This document shows, piece after piece, positions 6,262 through 13,670 of a DNA stretch of 14,016 nucleotides. Under the pieces are notes generated by a model. It was not told the origin of the DNA. It was given only the letters and a program-made list of their open reading frames with translations, and ran no database searches. Within the stretch, counting starts at the first letter, position 1; the number at the start of each line of letters is the position of its first letter. The position numbers and the translations under genes were made by a program. This DNA is from WFZT01 sp964398355 (lineage in GTDB: Bacteria; Hydrothermota; Hydrothermia; B15-G9; WFZT01). Location: NCBI GenBank assembly GCA_964398355.1, contig CAYNMM010000070.1:1-14016 (forward strand), written 5' to 3'.

Positions 6262-7613
6262 AAAAACCTCCAGGATTTTTTGTTTAATTTTTCAAAGAGT
6301 AAATTAACGCTCTTTGACCTTTCTAAATTTCTGACGGCATCCAGAAAATCCGGATGTTCACCGGCTAAATTTATAAATTTTTCTACTATTTCATTGTAGT
6401 CGAGCGGATTTCTGGCGTGTCCTCGTGGATACAGTACTTCTTTCTCGAGGATGCGACCATCTTGAAGTTTGATGATGACTTTTGTCGGTAATGCTTCTGG
6501 ATACATCTTTGTGTAACTTTCCTTCACCAGGATTCTTATTTTTTCCCGAATAAATTCTCGTACAGCAGGATCAGTAATTTTCTCTTTCGAGAAAGTTTGC
6601 AGGTCGATTTTTTTATCGAAGATTGCGCGTGCCACAAGATAGGGGAGGGAATGGTCAGCAGTTTCTCGAGTTTCCGGATTCCATCTTTCGGGATCTCTGG
6701 CAAGAATACTATACGCCATTTCAAAAGTTTCCACAACAATTTCACGGATTTCACTGTAGTCAATGTTTAATGAGAGAATTGCATCTATGGCTCCCTGAGC
6801 CATGTATTCCACAGGGTAAATTTTCACATGTGTATCAAGGATTTTTTCTGGTTCCTCGAAACTTTTGAGTCTCTGAAAGGCTGCATCTTCGAGTTTTTCA
6901 TTGGATAGAAGCTGATTTATGAGACCATGGGCTCCGGAGAAAGGGGCATCGGGAGCACTGATCCCCGCTTTTGCCAGTAATGTGGAAAAAATTGCATTTT
7001 TTGCAGAGTTCGCTGCAGCTGCTCCTTTCCACATCGAGATCTTCCCTATCCTTGTTTGTCTGAGTGCTATATTTGAAACTATTGTCATTGAAATTGCGTT
7101 CTTTGTCTGCTCAAGTTCAAGTCCCAACAGTCTTGCTCCAGCAGCAGCAACTGAGATTCCGATATAGTTGACATGATCCCATCCGTGTTCCTTTAAGCTT
7201 GCCCAGTCACACAAAGTGGTGTCTATTTCGTAAGCAATTGCCACCGCCTCAAGGAATTCTCTACCACTATTTCCGTTGAATTCTGATAGGGCGAGGAGGG
7301 GCATAATAACATCAGACGGATGCTGAGGCTCCCTTGATAGGTAAGTATCATTAAAGTCAAGATACCTTGCCAGAAAACCATTTATAAAAGCCGCGTGATC
7401 TGGTGGTACTACTTTCCAGAGACCCAGTGTGGTTGACCCTTTATGGACCTGAAACTGTGGAACGTTTTTAACTATTGCTCCTATTTCGTTTGTAGCAGCT
7501 ATTGCCACTCCGAAGGTGTCGATTACCCTCTTCTTTGCCTCATTAATGATTTCAGGTGGGAAATTGAAAGGGTGGAGTGAATATCTTGCTATGGTATGAA
7601 GATATTCGTCCAT
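6258..7613 (-). CDS. prpD: MmgE/PrpD-family 2-methylcitrate dehydratase
   Basis: 451 residues matching the MmgE/PrpD family. In this pathway PrpD dehydrates 2-methylcitrate to 2-methyl-cis-aconitate. Visible signatures are RVIDTFGVAIAAT near residue 30, RYLDFNDTY followed by HPSDV in the active-site region, MWKGAAAANSAKNA, FSGAHGL, and ETADHSLPYLVARA. It is the first gene of a prpD-prpB pair with a 4-nt overlap. No methylcitrate synthase (prpC) or aconitase-like partner is in the window, so the substrate is inferred from the prpB neighbour; MmgE/PrpD proteins also act on other acids. ATG 7613 is chosen because the family N-terminus begins here. No Shine-Dalgarno precedes it, and a promoter -10 lies seven bases upstream, suggesting a leaderless mRNA. 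Confidence 0.87.
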   Translation of the reverse strand: MDEYLHTIARYSLHPFNFPPEIINEAKKRVIDTFGVAIAATNEIGAIVKNVPQFQVHKGSTTLGLWKVVPPDHAAFINGFLARYLDFNDTYLSREPQHPSDVIMPLLALSEFNGNSGREFLEAVAIAYEIDTTLCDWASLKEHGWDHVNYIGISVAAAGARLLGLELEQTKNAISMTIVSNIALRQTRIGKISMWKGAAAANSAKNAIFSTLLAKAGISAPDAPFSGAHGLINQLLSNEKLEDAAFQRLKSFEEPEKILDTHVKIYPVEYMAQGAIDAILSLNIDYSEIREIVVETFEMAYSILARDPERWNPETRETADHSLPYLVARAIFDKKIDLQTFSKEKITDPAVREFIREKIRILVKESYTKMYPEALPTKVIIKLQDGRILEKEVLYPRGHARNPLDYNEIVEKFINLAGEHPDFLDAVRNLERSKSVNLLFEKLNKKSWRFL

Positions 7614-7620
7614 GAATAAT

Positions 7621-7649
7621 CTTATATGTCTTCAACAACGTGCTGTCAA
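7621..7649 (-). promoter_or_regulatory. Promoter of prpD-prpB, leaderless geometry
   Basis: On the minus strand TTGACA (7644-7649), 17 bases, then TATAAG (7621-7626). Only seven bases separate the -10 from the prpD ATG (7611-7613), so transcription should begin at or next to the start codon. Confidence 0.7.
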
Positions 7650-7670
7650 ACTGTTCAAATTGTAAAGCTT

Positions 7671-7676
7671 TATAAT
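7671..7676 (+). promoter_or_regulatory. -10 element for ahcY
   Basis: TATAAT lies 30 bases before the ahcY ATG, which leaves room for the leader and GGAGG (7696-7700). No convincing -35 sits 16-18 bases upstream. The nearest candidate bases overlap the -35 of the divergent prpD promoter, so the two promoters may compete. Confidence 0.45.
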
Positions 7677-7706
7677 TTTAGCAAATTTTGAAATTGGAGG
7701 TAAATA

Positions 7707-8966
7707 ATGAAATATAGGGTTAAGGATGTTTCTCTCAAGGATTCGGGGAAAAAGAAGATAGATTGGGCACTTGAACACATGCCAGTTTTATCGAGGATAA
7801 GGATGGATTTTGAAAGAGAGAAGCCGTTTAATGGTATGAAGATAGGTGCATGTTTGCATGTGACACCGGAGACAGCGGCCCTGATGATCACATTAAAGGC
7901 AGCAGGGGCAGATGTAAGACTATCGGCGTCAAATCCACTCAGTACAAAGGATGATGTAGCTGCCTCTCTCGTTGCAGATTTTGGCATCGAGGTCTTTGCT
8001 GTCCACGGAGATTCCGCTGACGAATACTATGAAAACATAAGGAATGTGCTTGAGATCGAGCCTGTAGTCACGCTGGATGATGGGGGCGATCTCACAGCGT
8101 ACCTGCACAGCAAACTTCCCGAGGTAGCACAAAATGTGTGGGGTGGTACGGAGGAAACCACTACCGGAGTGATAAGATTTCGTGCCATGGAAAAGGATGG
8201 GGTGCTGAAATATCCAATTATTGCAGTAAATGATTCGAAGACAAAGTATCTTTTCGACAATCGTTATGGTACAGGCCAGTCAACCATAGATGGAATTTTG
8301 AGGGCGACAAATCTTCTTATTGCAGGTTCGGTTTTTGTAGTTGCCGGTTATGGATGGTGTGGTCGTGGTGTGGCGATGCGGGCAAAAGGAATGGGAGCAA
8401 GGGTTATTGTTACCGAGGTTGATCCTGTGAGGGCTCTGGAGGCTGCAATGGATGGCTTTGAAGTTATGCCCATGAGTGAGGCCGCCAGGATCGGAGATTT
8501 CTTTGTCACCGTGACTGGAGATAAGAATGTGATCAGTGTTGAACACATAAAGCTCATGAAAGATGGTGCGATTCTTGCTAATTCAGGACATTTCGATGTT
8601 GAAATTGATGTGGCCGGACTTCGCGAGATAGCGGTGGAAGTGGAGAATGTACGCCCAAATACGGAAAAATATATCCTGCCCGATGGCAAAAAAATCTACC
8701 TTCTTGCTGAAGGCAGATTGGTTAATCTTGCATCGGCAGAGGGTCATCCACCAACAGTTATGGATATGTCCTTTTCCAATCAGGCCCTCGCGGTGAAATT
8801 TATAAAAGAGAATCGAGAAAAACTTGAGAAAAAGGTGTACACTTTGCCAGATGAAATTGATAGAGAAATCGCTTTACTAAAGCTAAAGTCAATGAATATT
8901 GAAATCGATGAGCTGACAGAGGAGCAGAAGGAATACTTATCAAGCTGGCAAGAAGGCACACATTGA
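7707..8966 (+). CDS. ahcY: Adenosylhomocysteinase (S-adenosyl-L-homocysteine hydrolase)
   Basis: 419 residues. The enzyme reversibly hydrolyses S-adenosylhomocysteine, the product of SAM-dependent methylation, to adenosine and homocysteine with tightly bound NAD. Visible sites: His51 in CLHVTPETA, LDDGGDLT (123-130), EETTTGVIRF (149-158), VNDSKTKYLFDNRYGTGQST (174-193) with Lys180 and Asp184, the NAD loop GYGWCGRG (214-221), Glu237 in VTEVDP, NSGHFDVEID (292-301) and EGHPPTVMDMSF. The GYGWCGRG loop and compact length match the Thermotoga/archaeal type rather than the usual bacterial GYGDVGKG form. The start has GGAGG six bases upstream. The gene is divergent from prpD and probably monocistronic, being followed by the 500-base repeat block. 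Confidence 0.95.
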   Translation: MKYRVKDVSLKDSGKKKIDWALEHMPVLSRIRMDFEREKPFNGMKIGACLHVTPETAALMITLKAAGADVRLSASNPLSTKDDVAASLVADFGIEVFAVHGDSADEYYENIRNVLEIEPVVTLDDGGDLTAYLHSKLPEVAQNVWGGTEETTTGVIRFRAMEKDGVLKYPIIAVNDSKTKYLFDNRYGTGQSTIDGILRATNLLIAGSVFVVAGYGWCGRGVAMRAKGMGARVIVTEVDPVRALEAAMDGFEVMPMSEAARIGDFFVTVTGDKNVISVEHIKLMKDGAILANSGHFDVEIDVAGLREIAVEVENVRPNTEKYILPDGKKIYLLAEGRLVNLASAEGHPPTVMDMSFSNQALAVKFIKENREKLEKKVYTLPDEIDREIALLKLKSMNIEIDELTEEQKEYLSSWQEGTH

Positions 8967-9080
8967 GGAGATAGATTTAATCAGATAATTTAGCCAGAGC
9001 CACTGGATTTAGTAAATTACTCAAGGATAGATTTTCATCGGTCATTTCTGAAGTGTTCGAAAAATATTTTACCATTAATC

Positions 9081-9166
9081 ACATCCCCTCTCATTTTGCG
9101 GAAGAACTCGATATGGAGATTAGGATCAACACCCAAGACATCCCCTCTCATTTTGCGGAAGAACTC
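9081..9166. repeat. Two identical 29-bp direct repeats
   Basis: The 29-base unit beginning ACATCCCCTC and ending GGAAGAACTC occurs at 9081-9109 and again, unchanged, at 9138-9166, with 28 bases between. It resembles a decayed form of the CCCCTCCCGC...GCGGGAG hairpin units that follow, so it probably belongs to the same repeat family. Confidence 0.85.
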
Positions 9167-9214
9167 TCTTTATCTCTCCCTCCTGCTTGCTAAAAGATTC
9201 ACTTACAAACTCCC

Positions 9215-9369
9215 CTCCCGCCTTGCGGGAGCTTCGCTTACACTTTCCCCTCCCGCTACGCGGGAGGGGATAAAGGGGAGGGCGCCCCCTCCTTAGTCCT
9301 CCCCCGCAAAGCGGGGGAGGAGATTGAAAGGTGATCCTCCCCCAGGCCTCAAAAAGGCGTGGGGGAGGA
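9215..9369. repeat. Cluster of GC-rich palindromic (REP-like) hairpins
   Basis: Four hairpins stand in a row. CTCCCGC/GCGGGAG (9215-9221/9225-9231) has a 3-nt loop. An 11-bp stem lies at 9246-9256/9260-9270 (TCCCCTCCCGC) with loop TAC. Another 11-bp stem lies at 9297-9307/9311-9321 (TCCTCCCCCGC) with loop AAA. A longer stem, 9335-9344/9360-9369, has an inner GCCT/AGGC stem. The first two units share flanks (CTTACA...CCCCTCCCGC) and look like a duplication. Such intergenic palindromes are often dispersed genome-wide; here they are local evidence only. Confidence 0.85.
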
Positions 9370-9373
9370 AATT

Positions 9374-9412
9374 AAAAATTGCTTTCCTGTTTTCTTTTAA
9401 GGCAATTTTTTT
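9374..9412 (+). terminator. Candidate Rho-independent terminator
   Basis: AAAAATTGC (9374-9382) pairs with GCAATTTTT (9402-9410) and ends in seven T residues. The stem is AT-rich and the loop long (19 nt), so it is a weak terminator. Its A-run/T-run form could work from either side. It would insulate the M16 promoter 22 bases downstream from ahcY or repeat-region transcription. Confidence 0.4.
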
Positions 9413-9433
9413 CGAACACCCCCGGCTTATTTC

Positions 9434-9462
9434 TTGACACGTTTTGGTGGGACGGTTATCCT
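9434..9462 (+). promoter_or_regulatory. Promoter of the M16 peptidase pair, leaderless geometry
   Basis: TTGACA (9434-9439), 17 bases, TATCCT (9457-9462), then eight bases to ATG 9471. No Shine-Dalgarno lies between. An in-frame TAA at 9462-9464 excludes an upstream start. Confidence 0.6.
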
Positions 9463-9470
9463 AAGACTCC

Positions 9471-10739
9471 ATGCTGCCAGCCGAAGAGGTACTTTCTAAG
9501 CTAAAAGTTAGGTTTGAACGGAAAACACTCCATAATAGTCTCGGGATAATTGTTCTCGAAGATCATCGAACTCCCGTTGTGTCAGTTTCGGTCTGGTATA
9601 AAGTCGGTTCAAGGTACGAGTATCCTGGTATTTCCGGGATTTCTCATCTTCTTGAACACATGATGTTCAAAGGTACGGATAAATATGGACCTGAGGAATT
9701 TTCTAAAATCATTCAGAGCTTGGGTGGGTATGACAACGCATTCACATGGAAAGACGAAACCGCCTATTATTCAGTTGTACCTTCCTCGAAAGTAGAAATC
9801 CCCCTTGAAATGGAAGCGGACAGGATGAGGAATCTCTCATTTTATCAGTTTGATGAAGAATTAAATGTGGTGAAGGAAGAAAGAAAGCTTAGAGTAGACA
9901 ATAATCCTGATGGGAGGCTGTTTGAGGAGATTTTCCTTACAGCATTTTCAGCGCATCCATACAGAATCCCTGTTATAGGATTCGAGAGCGATCTTGAAAG
10001 TATGTCTCTTGATAAAGTGAAGAGCTATTATGAAACCCACTATTCACCTGCCAACGCCATTCTTATCATAGTCGGTGATATTGAGACGGAGCGGGCATTT
10101 AATCTTGCGGAGAGTTATTTTGGCGAGATAGAAAGTAGAGGAGTACCTGAACAGACGGTTACCAGAGAGCCGGAGCAGGAAGGACTAAAAATTCGAGAAC
10201 TTCACGATAAGAAAGCACTTATGGATGTTTCAACGCTATCTTTTCATGTCCCGCAGTTTTCTCATGAGGATACACCAGCCCTTTCGATTTTAACTGACAT
10301 CCTTGGAGGTGGACGCTCGTCCAGATTATATGCGGAGCTTGTCTATCAAAAAAGAATTGCCACCAATGTGGATATTGTACTTCTCAGTTTAAAAGATCCG
10401 GGTCTTTTGATAATTTATTCCTACTGGAATCAGGGAACCTCAGTTGAGTCAGGGGAGGAAATGGTAAAATCATTGATCGAAAAGCTAAAGGATGGTGATA
10501 TTCGCGAAAGTGAACTTGAGAAATCCAGGAAAAAAGTTCTTGCAAATTTTGTTTTTAAGCAGGAATCCATCTCAGGTCTTGCTATGCTTCTCGGTGAATA
10601 CACGATTTTGTCAAACCCTGAATGGATCAATCGTTATCCTGAGGAGCTCCTCAAAGTTTCGAAAGATGATGTTATGAAAGTTGCCCAAAAGTATCTTAGA
10701 GAAGACAATATGACCATCGTGAGATTGAGGAAAACATGA
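9471..10739 (+). CDS. M16-family zinc metallopeptidase, catalytic subunit
   Basis: 422 residues, the normal length of a two-domain M16B peptidase (insulinase/processing-peptidase family). The inverted zinc motif HLLEH is at 59-63. The downstream Glu is in LNVVKEERK (Glu136 or Glu137), about 75 residues on as the family requires. WYKVGSRYEYPGISGISHLLEHMMFKGT is split across 42-69 in the classic order. The C-terminal half has GGGRSSRL, but the R..Y pair is degraded to KRIATN, so the substrate-binding Tyr is absent and must come from a partner. No signal peptide is seen, suggesting a cytoplasmic location or a non-classical start. The start is fixed by an in-frame stop just upstream. It overlaps the next gene by ATGA. 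Confidence 0.9.
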   Translation: MLPAEEVLSKLKVRFERKTLHNSLGIIVLEDHRTPVVSVSVWYKVGSRYEYPGISGISHLLEHMMFKGTDKYGPEEFSKIIQSLGGYDNAFTWKDETAYYSVVPSSKVEIPLEMEADRMRNLSFYQFDEELNVVKEERKLRVDNNPDGRLFEEIFLTAFSAHPYRIPVIGFESDLESMSLDKVKSYYETHYSPANAILIIVGDIETERAFNLAESYFGEIESRGVPEQTVTREPEQEGLKIRELHDKKALMDVSTLSFHVPQFSHEDTPALSILTDILGGGRSSRLYAELVYQKRIATNVDIVLLSLKDPGLLIIYSYWNQGTSVESGEEMVKSLIEKLKDGDIRESELEKSRKKVLANFVFKQESISGLAMLLGEYTILSNPEWINRYPEELLKVSKDDVMKVAQKYLREDNMTIVRLRKT

Positions 10740-12070
10740 AATTAAATGCTGAGGAATACAGATTAAAAAACGGTTTGAAAGTTTATGCGGTGAGAAAAGA
10801 GAATCTACCGATTTTCCAGATGAATTTTGTTGTGAGGTGCGGTGCGGCCAGGGACCCTGAAGATTTGAAAGGCCTTGCCTCACTTACATTTGACCTGATT
10901 GAATCGGGTCCGAAAGATATGAACGAAATCGAAGTTGCGAGTGCCTTTGAGCGTGAGGGTGTGGTTTTTTCAACGAATACTGCCTATTCATATTCAAGTA
11001 TAGCATTCAAGTCATTATCTTCTGATTTTGAAAACGCCCTAAAGATCTTTAAAAAAGTCATATTTGAACCAGCTTTCAGGCTGGAGGATGTGGAGAGGGA
11101 GAAAGAGCTAACAGTAAACTCTTTCATGATAGATTTTAGCGAGCCTGCTAAGGTAGCCGAGTATGTGTTTCAGGAAAAGCTTTACGAAGGCCATCCCGTG
11201 GGACATGATGTGGATGGGAGTATCGAAAGTGTCAGAAAAATCAAAAGGGATGATGTGATCGAATTTTACAGCAGATGCTTTCATGTTGAGAATAGCTTCA
11301 TCGTGGTAGTATCTGATCTCGATGATCTTGACTTTCTCAACAAGTATTTCGGTTCATGGGAGACCTCAGGATGGAAGGAAGAGAATATCCCGGGTTTCAA
11401 CAGAGAGCAGAAGATGAGGGTAGTACTGGTTAATATGCCAGTGACTCAGAGCGTTATAAGAATGGGATTTGTGGGAGTGGATAGGAAATCGCCTGATTTT
11501 AATGCCCTGAGAGTTGCGGATTACATACTTGGTGGATCTGGCTTTTCCTCCAGACTTGTTGAGGAGGTAAGGACGAAGCGTGGTTATTCTTACGCAGTTC
11601 ACTCGCTTATTGATCCGGGATTTCCTTTCAAAAACACGGTGGTTCCTGGTAGATTCTCAATAAATCTTGAAACGAGTGTCGAAAAGACAAACGAGGCCAT
11701 TGATACAGTCATGAAAGTTATAGAGAAGTTTGTTGAGGATGGAATAACGGAAAAAGAGTTAAAAGAAGCGAAGCAGTATTACGAGGGTAGTTTACCGAGG
11801 AAGCTTGAAACCTATTCAAGTATATCTGCAACCAGGCTTTATAGTGTGCTTTTCGGTCTGGATGTGAATTATTTTCTCAAGGATCTTGAGGAAATAAAAA
11901 ATCTTACCGTGCAGGACGTCAACCGTGTTATTCGCCAATTTTTCTCCCTTGAAAAGTTCACAACAATCATTGTCACGGATCTCAGTAAATTTAAGTTGAA
12001 ATCTGAATTTTTTAGAGGTGTCGAATTAGAGGAATATCCGTACGAGAATTTACTTAAAGGCGCCTCGTAA
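10736..12070 (+). CDS. M16-family peptidase-like protein, non-catalytic subunit
   Basis: 444 residues with the M16 fold, but the position of HxxEH reads SLTFD (residues 49-53), so both zinc His and the catalytic Glu are lost. The C-terminal half keeps the glycine-rich GGSGFSSRL (266-274) and the Arg282/Tyr286 pair in KRGYSYAV, the residues that bind substrate in the non-catalytic subunit of heterodimeric M16B peptidases. With the preceding gene it therefore very probably forms an alpha/beta heterodimer. ATG overlaps the first subunit's TGA by 4 nt, and GAGG lies five bases upstream, so the two are made together. It ends in TAA and overlaps the convergent MATE gene's 3' end by 17 nt. It has no signal peptide. 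Confidence 0.88.
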   Translation: MKLNAEEYRLKNGLKVYAVRKENLPIFQMNFVVRCGAARDPEDLKGLASLTFDLIESGPKDMNEIEVASAFEREGVVFSTNTAYSYSSIAFKSLSSDFENALKIFKKVIFEPAFRLEDVEREKELTVNSFMIDFSEPAKVAEYVFQEKLYEGHPVGHDVDGSIESVRKIKRDDVIEFYSRCFHVENSFIVVVSDLDDLDFLNKYFGSWETSGWKEENIPGFNREQKMRVVLVNMPVTQSVIRMGFVGVDRKSPDFNALRVADYILGGSGFSSRLVEEVRTKRGYSYAVHSLIDPGFPFKNTVVPGRFSINLETSVEKTNEAIDTVMKVIEKFVEDGITEKELKEAKQYYEGSLPRKLETYSSISATRLYSVLFGLDVNYFLKDLEEIKNLTVQDVNRVIRQFFSLEKFTTIIVTDLSKFKLKSEFFRGVELEEYPYENLLKGAS

Positions 12071-13388
12071 GTCTTTTCCACCATAGCATCATCATAGTAG
12101 TTGAAAGTGTTTGTGTTATAAGCATGGCCCACCATACACCGTCCACACCAATCCCAAGGTTGAATGCCAGAATTAATGAAAGTGGAATTCTCATGAGCCA
12201 GAAGGGTATCGGAATTACGAAGTTGGGTAAAGTTCTACCAATACCGACGAAAGCTCCTTCTAAAACCACATGATAAATCATCGGAATCTGGTTAAAGGCA
12301 TTGATTCTCAGATAGTGTTTGAAAATTTCGATGGATTTTTGCTGATGTAGAAACAGACTTCCGAATATGTGCGGAAAGAAATAGAAAAGAATCCCCATGA
12401 TAGAGGCAAAAACGGCGGTGTGGAGGAGTGCTCTTTTAACAGTTTTCTCGACTCGGTCAGTGTTTCTGCTTCCCATGTTCTGTCCTACAACAGTCGCCAC
12501 TGCTGTGTAGTACCCGATACCAAAAAGGTACGTGATCCCCTCAATCCTGTTTCCAACAGCCATTGCAGCTACGGCATCGGTTCCAAATTTTGCCACGATC
12601 TTCAGTATGTAGAAGTATATCAGGCTAAAACTTATACCACCGAGGCTGACTGGAAAGCCGATTTTGAGTGCCCTGATCCCTGATTTTAAGTCCAGGAATT
12701 TGGTTTTAAGCTCTGATGTCAAGATGCCGAAGGTGAAGCCCGAGGTTTCTCTGAATTTACCCCAGAGATAAAAGATTCCAATAATTCTTGAAATTCCTGA
12801 AGCGAGTGCGAGTCCCGTTAGGTCCATTTTTAAAAAGAGGATCAAAACAGGATCAAGAATGAGATTTAGTACAACTGAGAGGATAGTTGCTTCCATAGGA
12901 GAGCGTGTATTCCCGTGTGCCTGAGTTGCAGCTATAATTCCATAAAAAATCACCATTACAGGTAAAAATAGAAATGTCACAGTTATGTAATTTGATGCCT
13001 GCTGATAAACAAATGTCTCCACTCCTGTGGCACGAAGTCCTGCTTTTGAAAGCATGATGCCTGGCACAATGAGGGCTGAGAAAAGAATAAGAAAGAAAAC
13101 TGTTAATCTGACAAAAATTCTGTTTGAGGAGTCTCCGTCCCCTGCACCTACCTGATTCGAGATCATGGAAATGATGGAGCTCTCGACAATATCTATGAGG
13201 GAGAAAATAATCCAGATGATGTAACTGGCTGCTCCGAGTGCAGCTACAGAACTGTCACCCAGGAAACTAACCCAGAAGGTGTCTCCAAGGTTTAACATTA
13301 ATTCTGACAGGCTTGCAATAACAGCAGGTATCGCGAGCTTGAGTAGCACGCGATCTATGTTTCCCTGTTGTATCCAGCTCCTTCCCAT
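12054..13388 (-). CDS. MATE-family multidrug/cation efflux transporter
   Basis: 444 residues, the usual MATE length, with about twelve hydrophobic segments in two similar halves. Typical sequence includes LAIPAVIASLSELMLNLGDT at the start of helix 1 (23-42), ALGAASYI, the AATQAHGNTRSPM loop, LNLILDPVLI in the sixth helix region, and VGQNMGSRN in the second half. MATE proteins export drugs or metabolites across the inner membrane using Na+ or H+; the substrate and ion are not readable here. The gene ends in TAA, overlapping the second M16 gene by 17 nt tail to tail. No Shine-Dalgarno precedes ATG 13388. A TATCAT lies eight bases upstream and resembles the context of the first M16 gene, suggesting a leaderless mRNA. 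Confidence 0.9.
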   Translation of the reverse strand: MGRSWIQQGNIDRVLLKLAIPAVIASLSELMLNLGDTFWVSFLGDSSVAALGAASYIIWIIFSLIDIVESSIISMISNQVGAGDGDSSNRIFVRLTVFFLILFSALIVPGIMLSKAGLRATGVETFVYQQASNYITVTFLFLPVMVIFYGIIAATQAHGNTRSPMEATILSVVLNLILDPVLILFLKMDLTGLALASGISRIIGIFYLWGKFRETSGFTFGILTSELKTKFLDLKSGIRALKIGFPVSLGGISFSLIYFYILKIVAKFGTDAVAAMAVGNRIEGITYLFGIGYYTAVATVVGQNMGSRNTDRVEKTVKRALLHTAVFASIMGILFYFFPHIFGSLFLHQQKSIEIFKHYLRINAFNQIPMIYHVVLEGAFVGIGRTLPNFVIPIPFWLMRIPLSLILAFNLGIGVDGVWWAMLITQTLSTTMMMLWWKRLTRRL

Positions 13389-13396
13389 GGGATTTT

Positions 13397-13425
13397 ATGA
13401 TAACGGCCACAAACCGCAATTTCAG
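13397..13425 (-). promoter_or_regulatory. Possible MATE promoter, leaderless geometry
   Basis: On the minus strand TATCAT (13397-13402) lies eight bases before the ATG, with a poor -35 CTGAAA (13420-13425) at 17-base spacing. The stretch GTTATCATAAAATCCCATG agrees at 15 of 19 positions with that before the first M16 gene. Confidence 0.35.
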
Positions 13426-13475
13426 GTTATGAAGTGAGCGGTTTCACAGGGTTCCGTTTGTATGACACCTTGAGG

Positions 13476-13670
13476 CTAAGACTCGACCACGATTTGTGTT
13501 TTAATCCTGTCAAGAATTTCGAAAATATCAAGGATACTTCTTTGATGAATGTTTCCTCTATCAGTGACTTCCATTTTAAAATTCTCTTAGCCTCCTTCCC
13601 GAACCAGAGTACAATCATCGAGAATGCAAATTTCACGACCGCACCGGAGTGATACTTCTGTTTCCTTCAT
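13476..13670 (-). pseudogene. Small unrecognised ORF with one in-frame TAA
   Basis: ATG at 13670 is preceded by AAGGA seven bases upstream and opens 27 codons (MKETEVSLRCGREICILDDC...). It meets TAA at 13587-13589, then runs 36 more sense codons in the same frame (ENFKMEVTDRGN... to ...TQIVVES) before TAG at 13476-13478. The composition of both halves looks protein-like rather than random, and the second half contains its own ATG. I do not recognise the product. It may be a decayed small gene, a 27-residue peptide gene, or a chance frame. Confidence 0.3.

Larger units (their letters stand above)
9053..9419. repeat. Possible MITE-like element: 12-bp inverted repeat bounding the hairpin cluster
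   Basis: GTGTTCGAAAAA (9053-9064) is exactly inverted as TTTTTCGAACAC (9408-9419), and all the hairpins and direct repeats of this gap lie between them. No target-site duplication is visible. Part of the match is a TTCGAA palindrome plus an A-run, so chance is possible. No transposase frame is inside. Confidence 0.3.
8967..9470. other. Gene-free repeat block between ahcY and the M16 genes
   Basis: The first ~85 bases show nothing notable. From 9053 to 9419 the sequence is built of short repeated and palindromic units, described separately, ending with a terminator-like hairpin and the M16 promoter. The short open frame at 9096-9296 has a low-complexity Ser/Leu/Arg/Pro translation and no ribosome binding site, so it is an effect of the repeats. 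Confidence 0.7.

Noticed and set aside
9081..9166. A mini CRISPR array: two 29-bp repeats with a 28-bp spacer
   Set aside because: There are only two copies, no cas genes, and the unit is related to the neighbouring GC-rich hairpins whose spacing is irregular (about 35-69 bases).
9096..9296. 66-codon plus-strand ORF
   Set aside because: It is a low-complexity translation of the repeat block with no ribosome binding site.
13434..13652. 72-codon plus-strand and 69-codon minus-strand ORFs in the MATE upstream region
   Set aside because: Both need GTG starts without Shine-Dalgarno and overlap each other; no recognisable domains.
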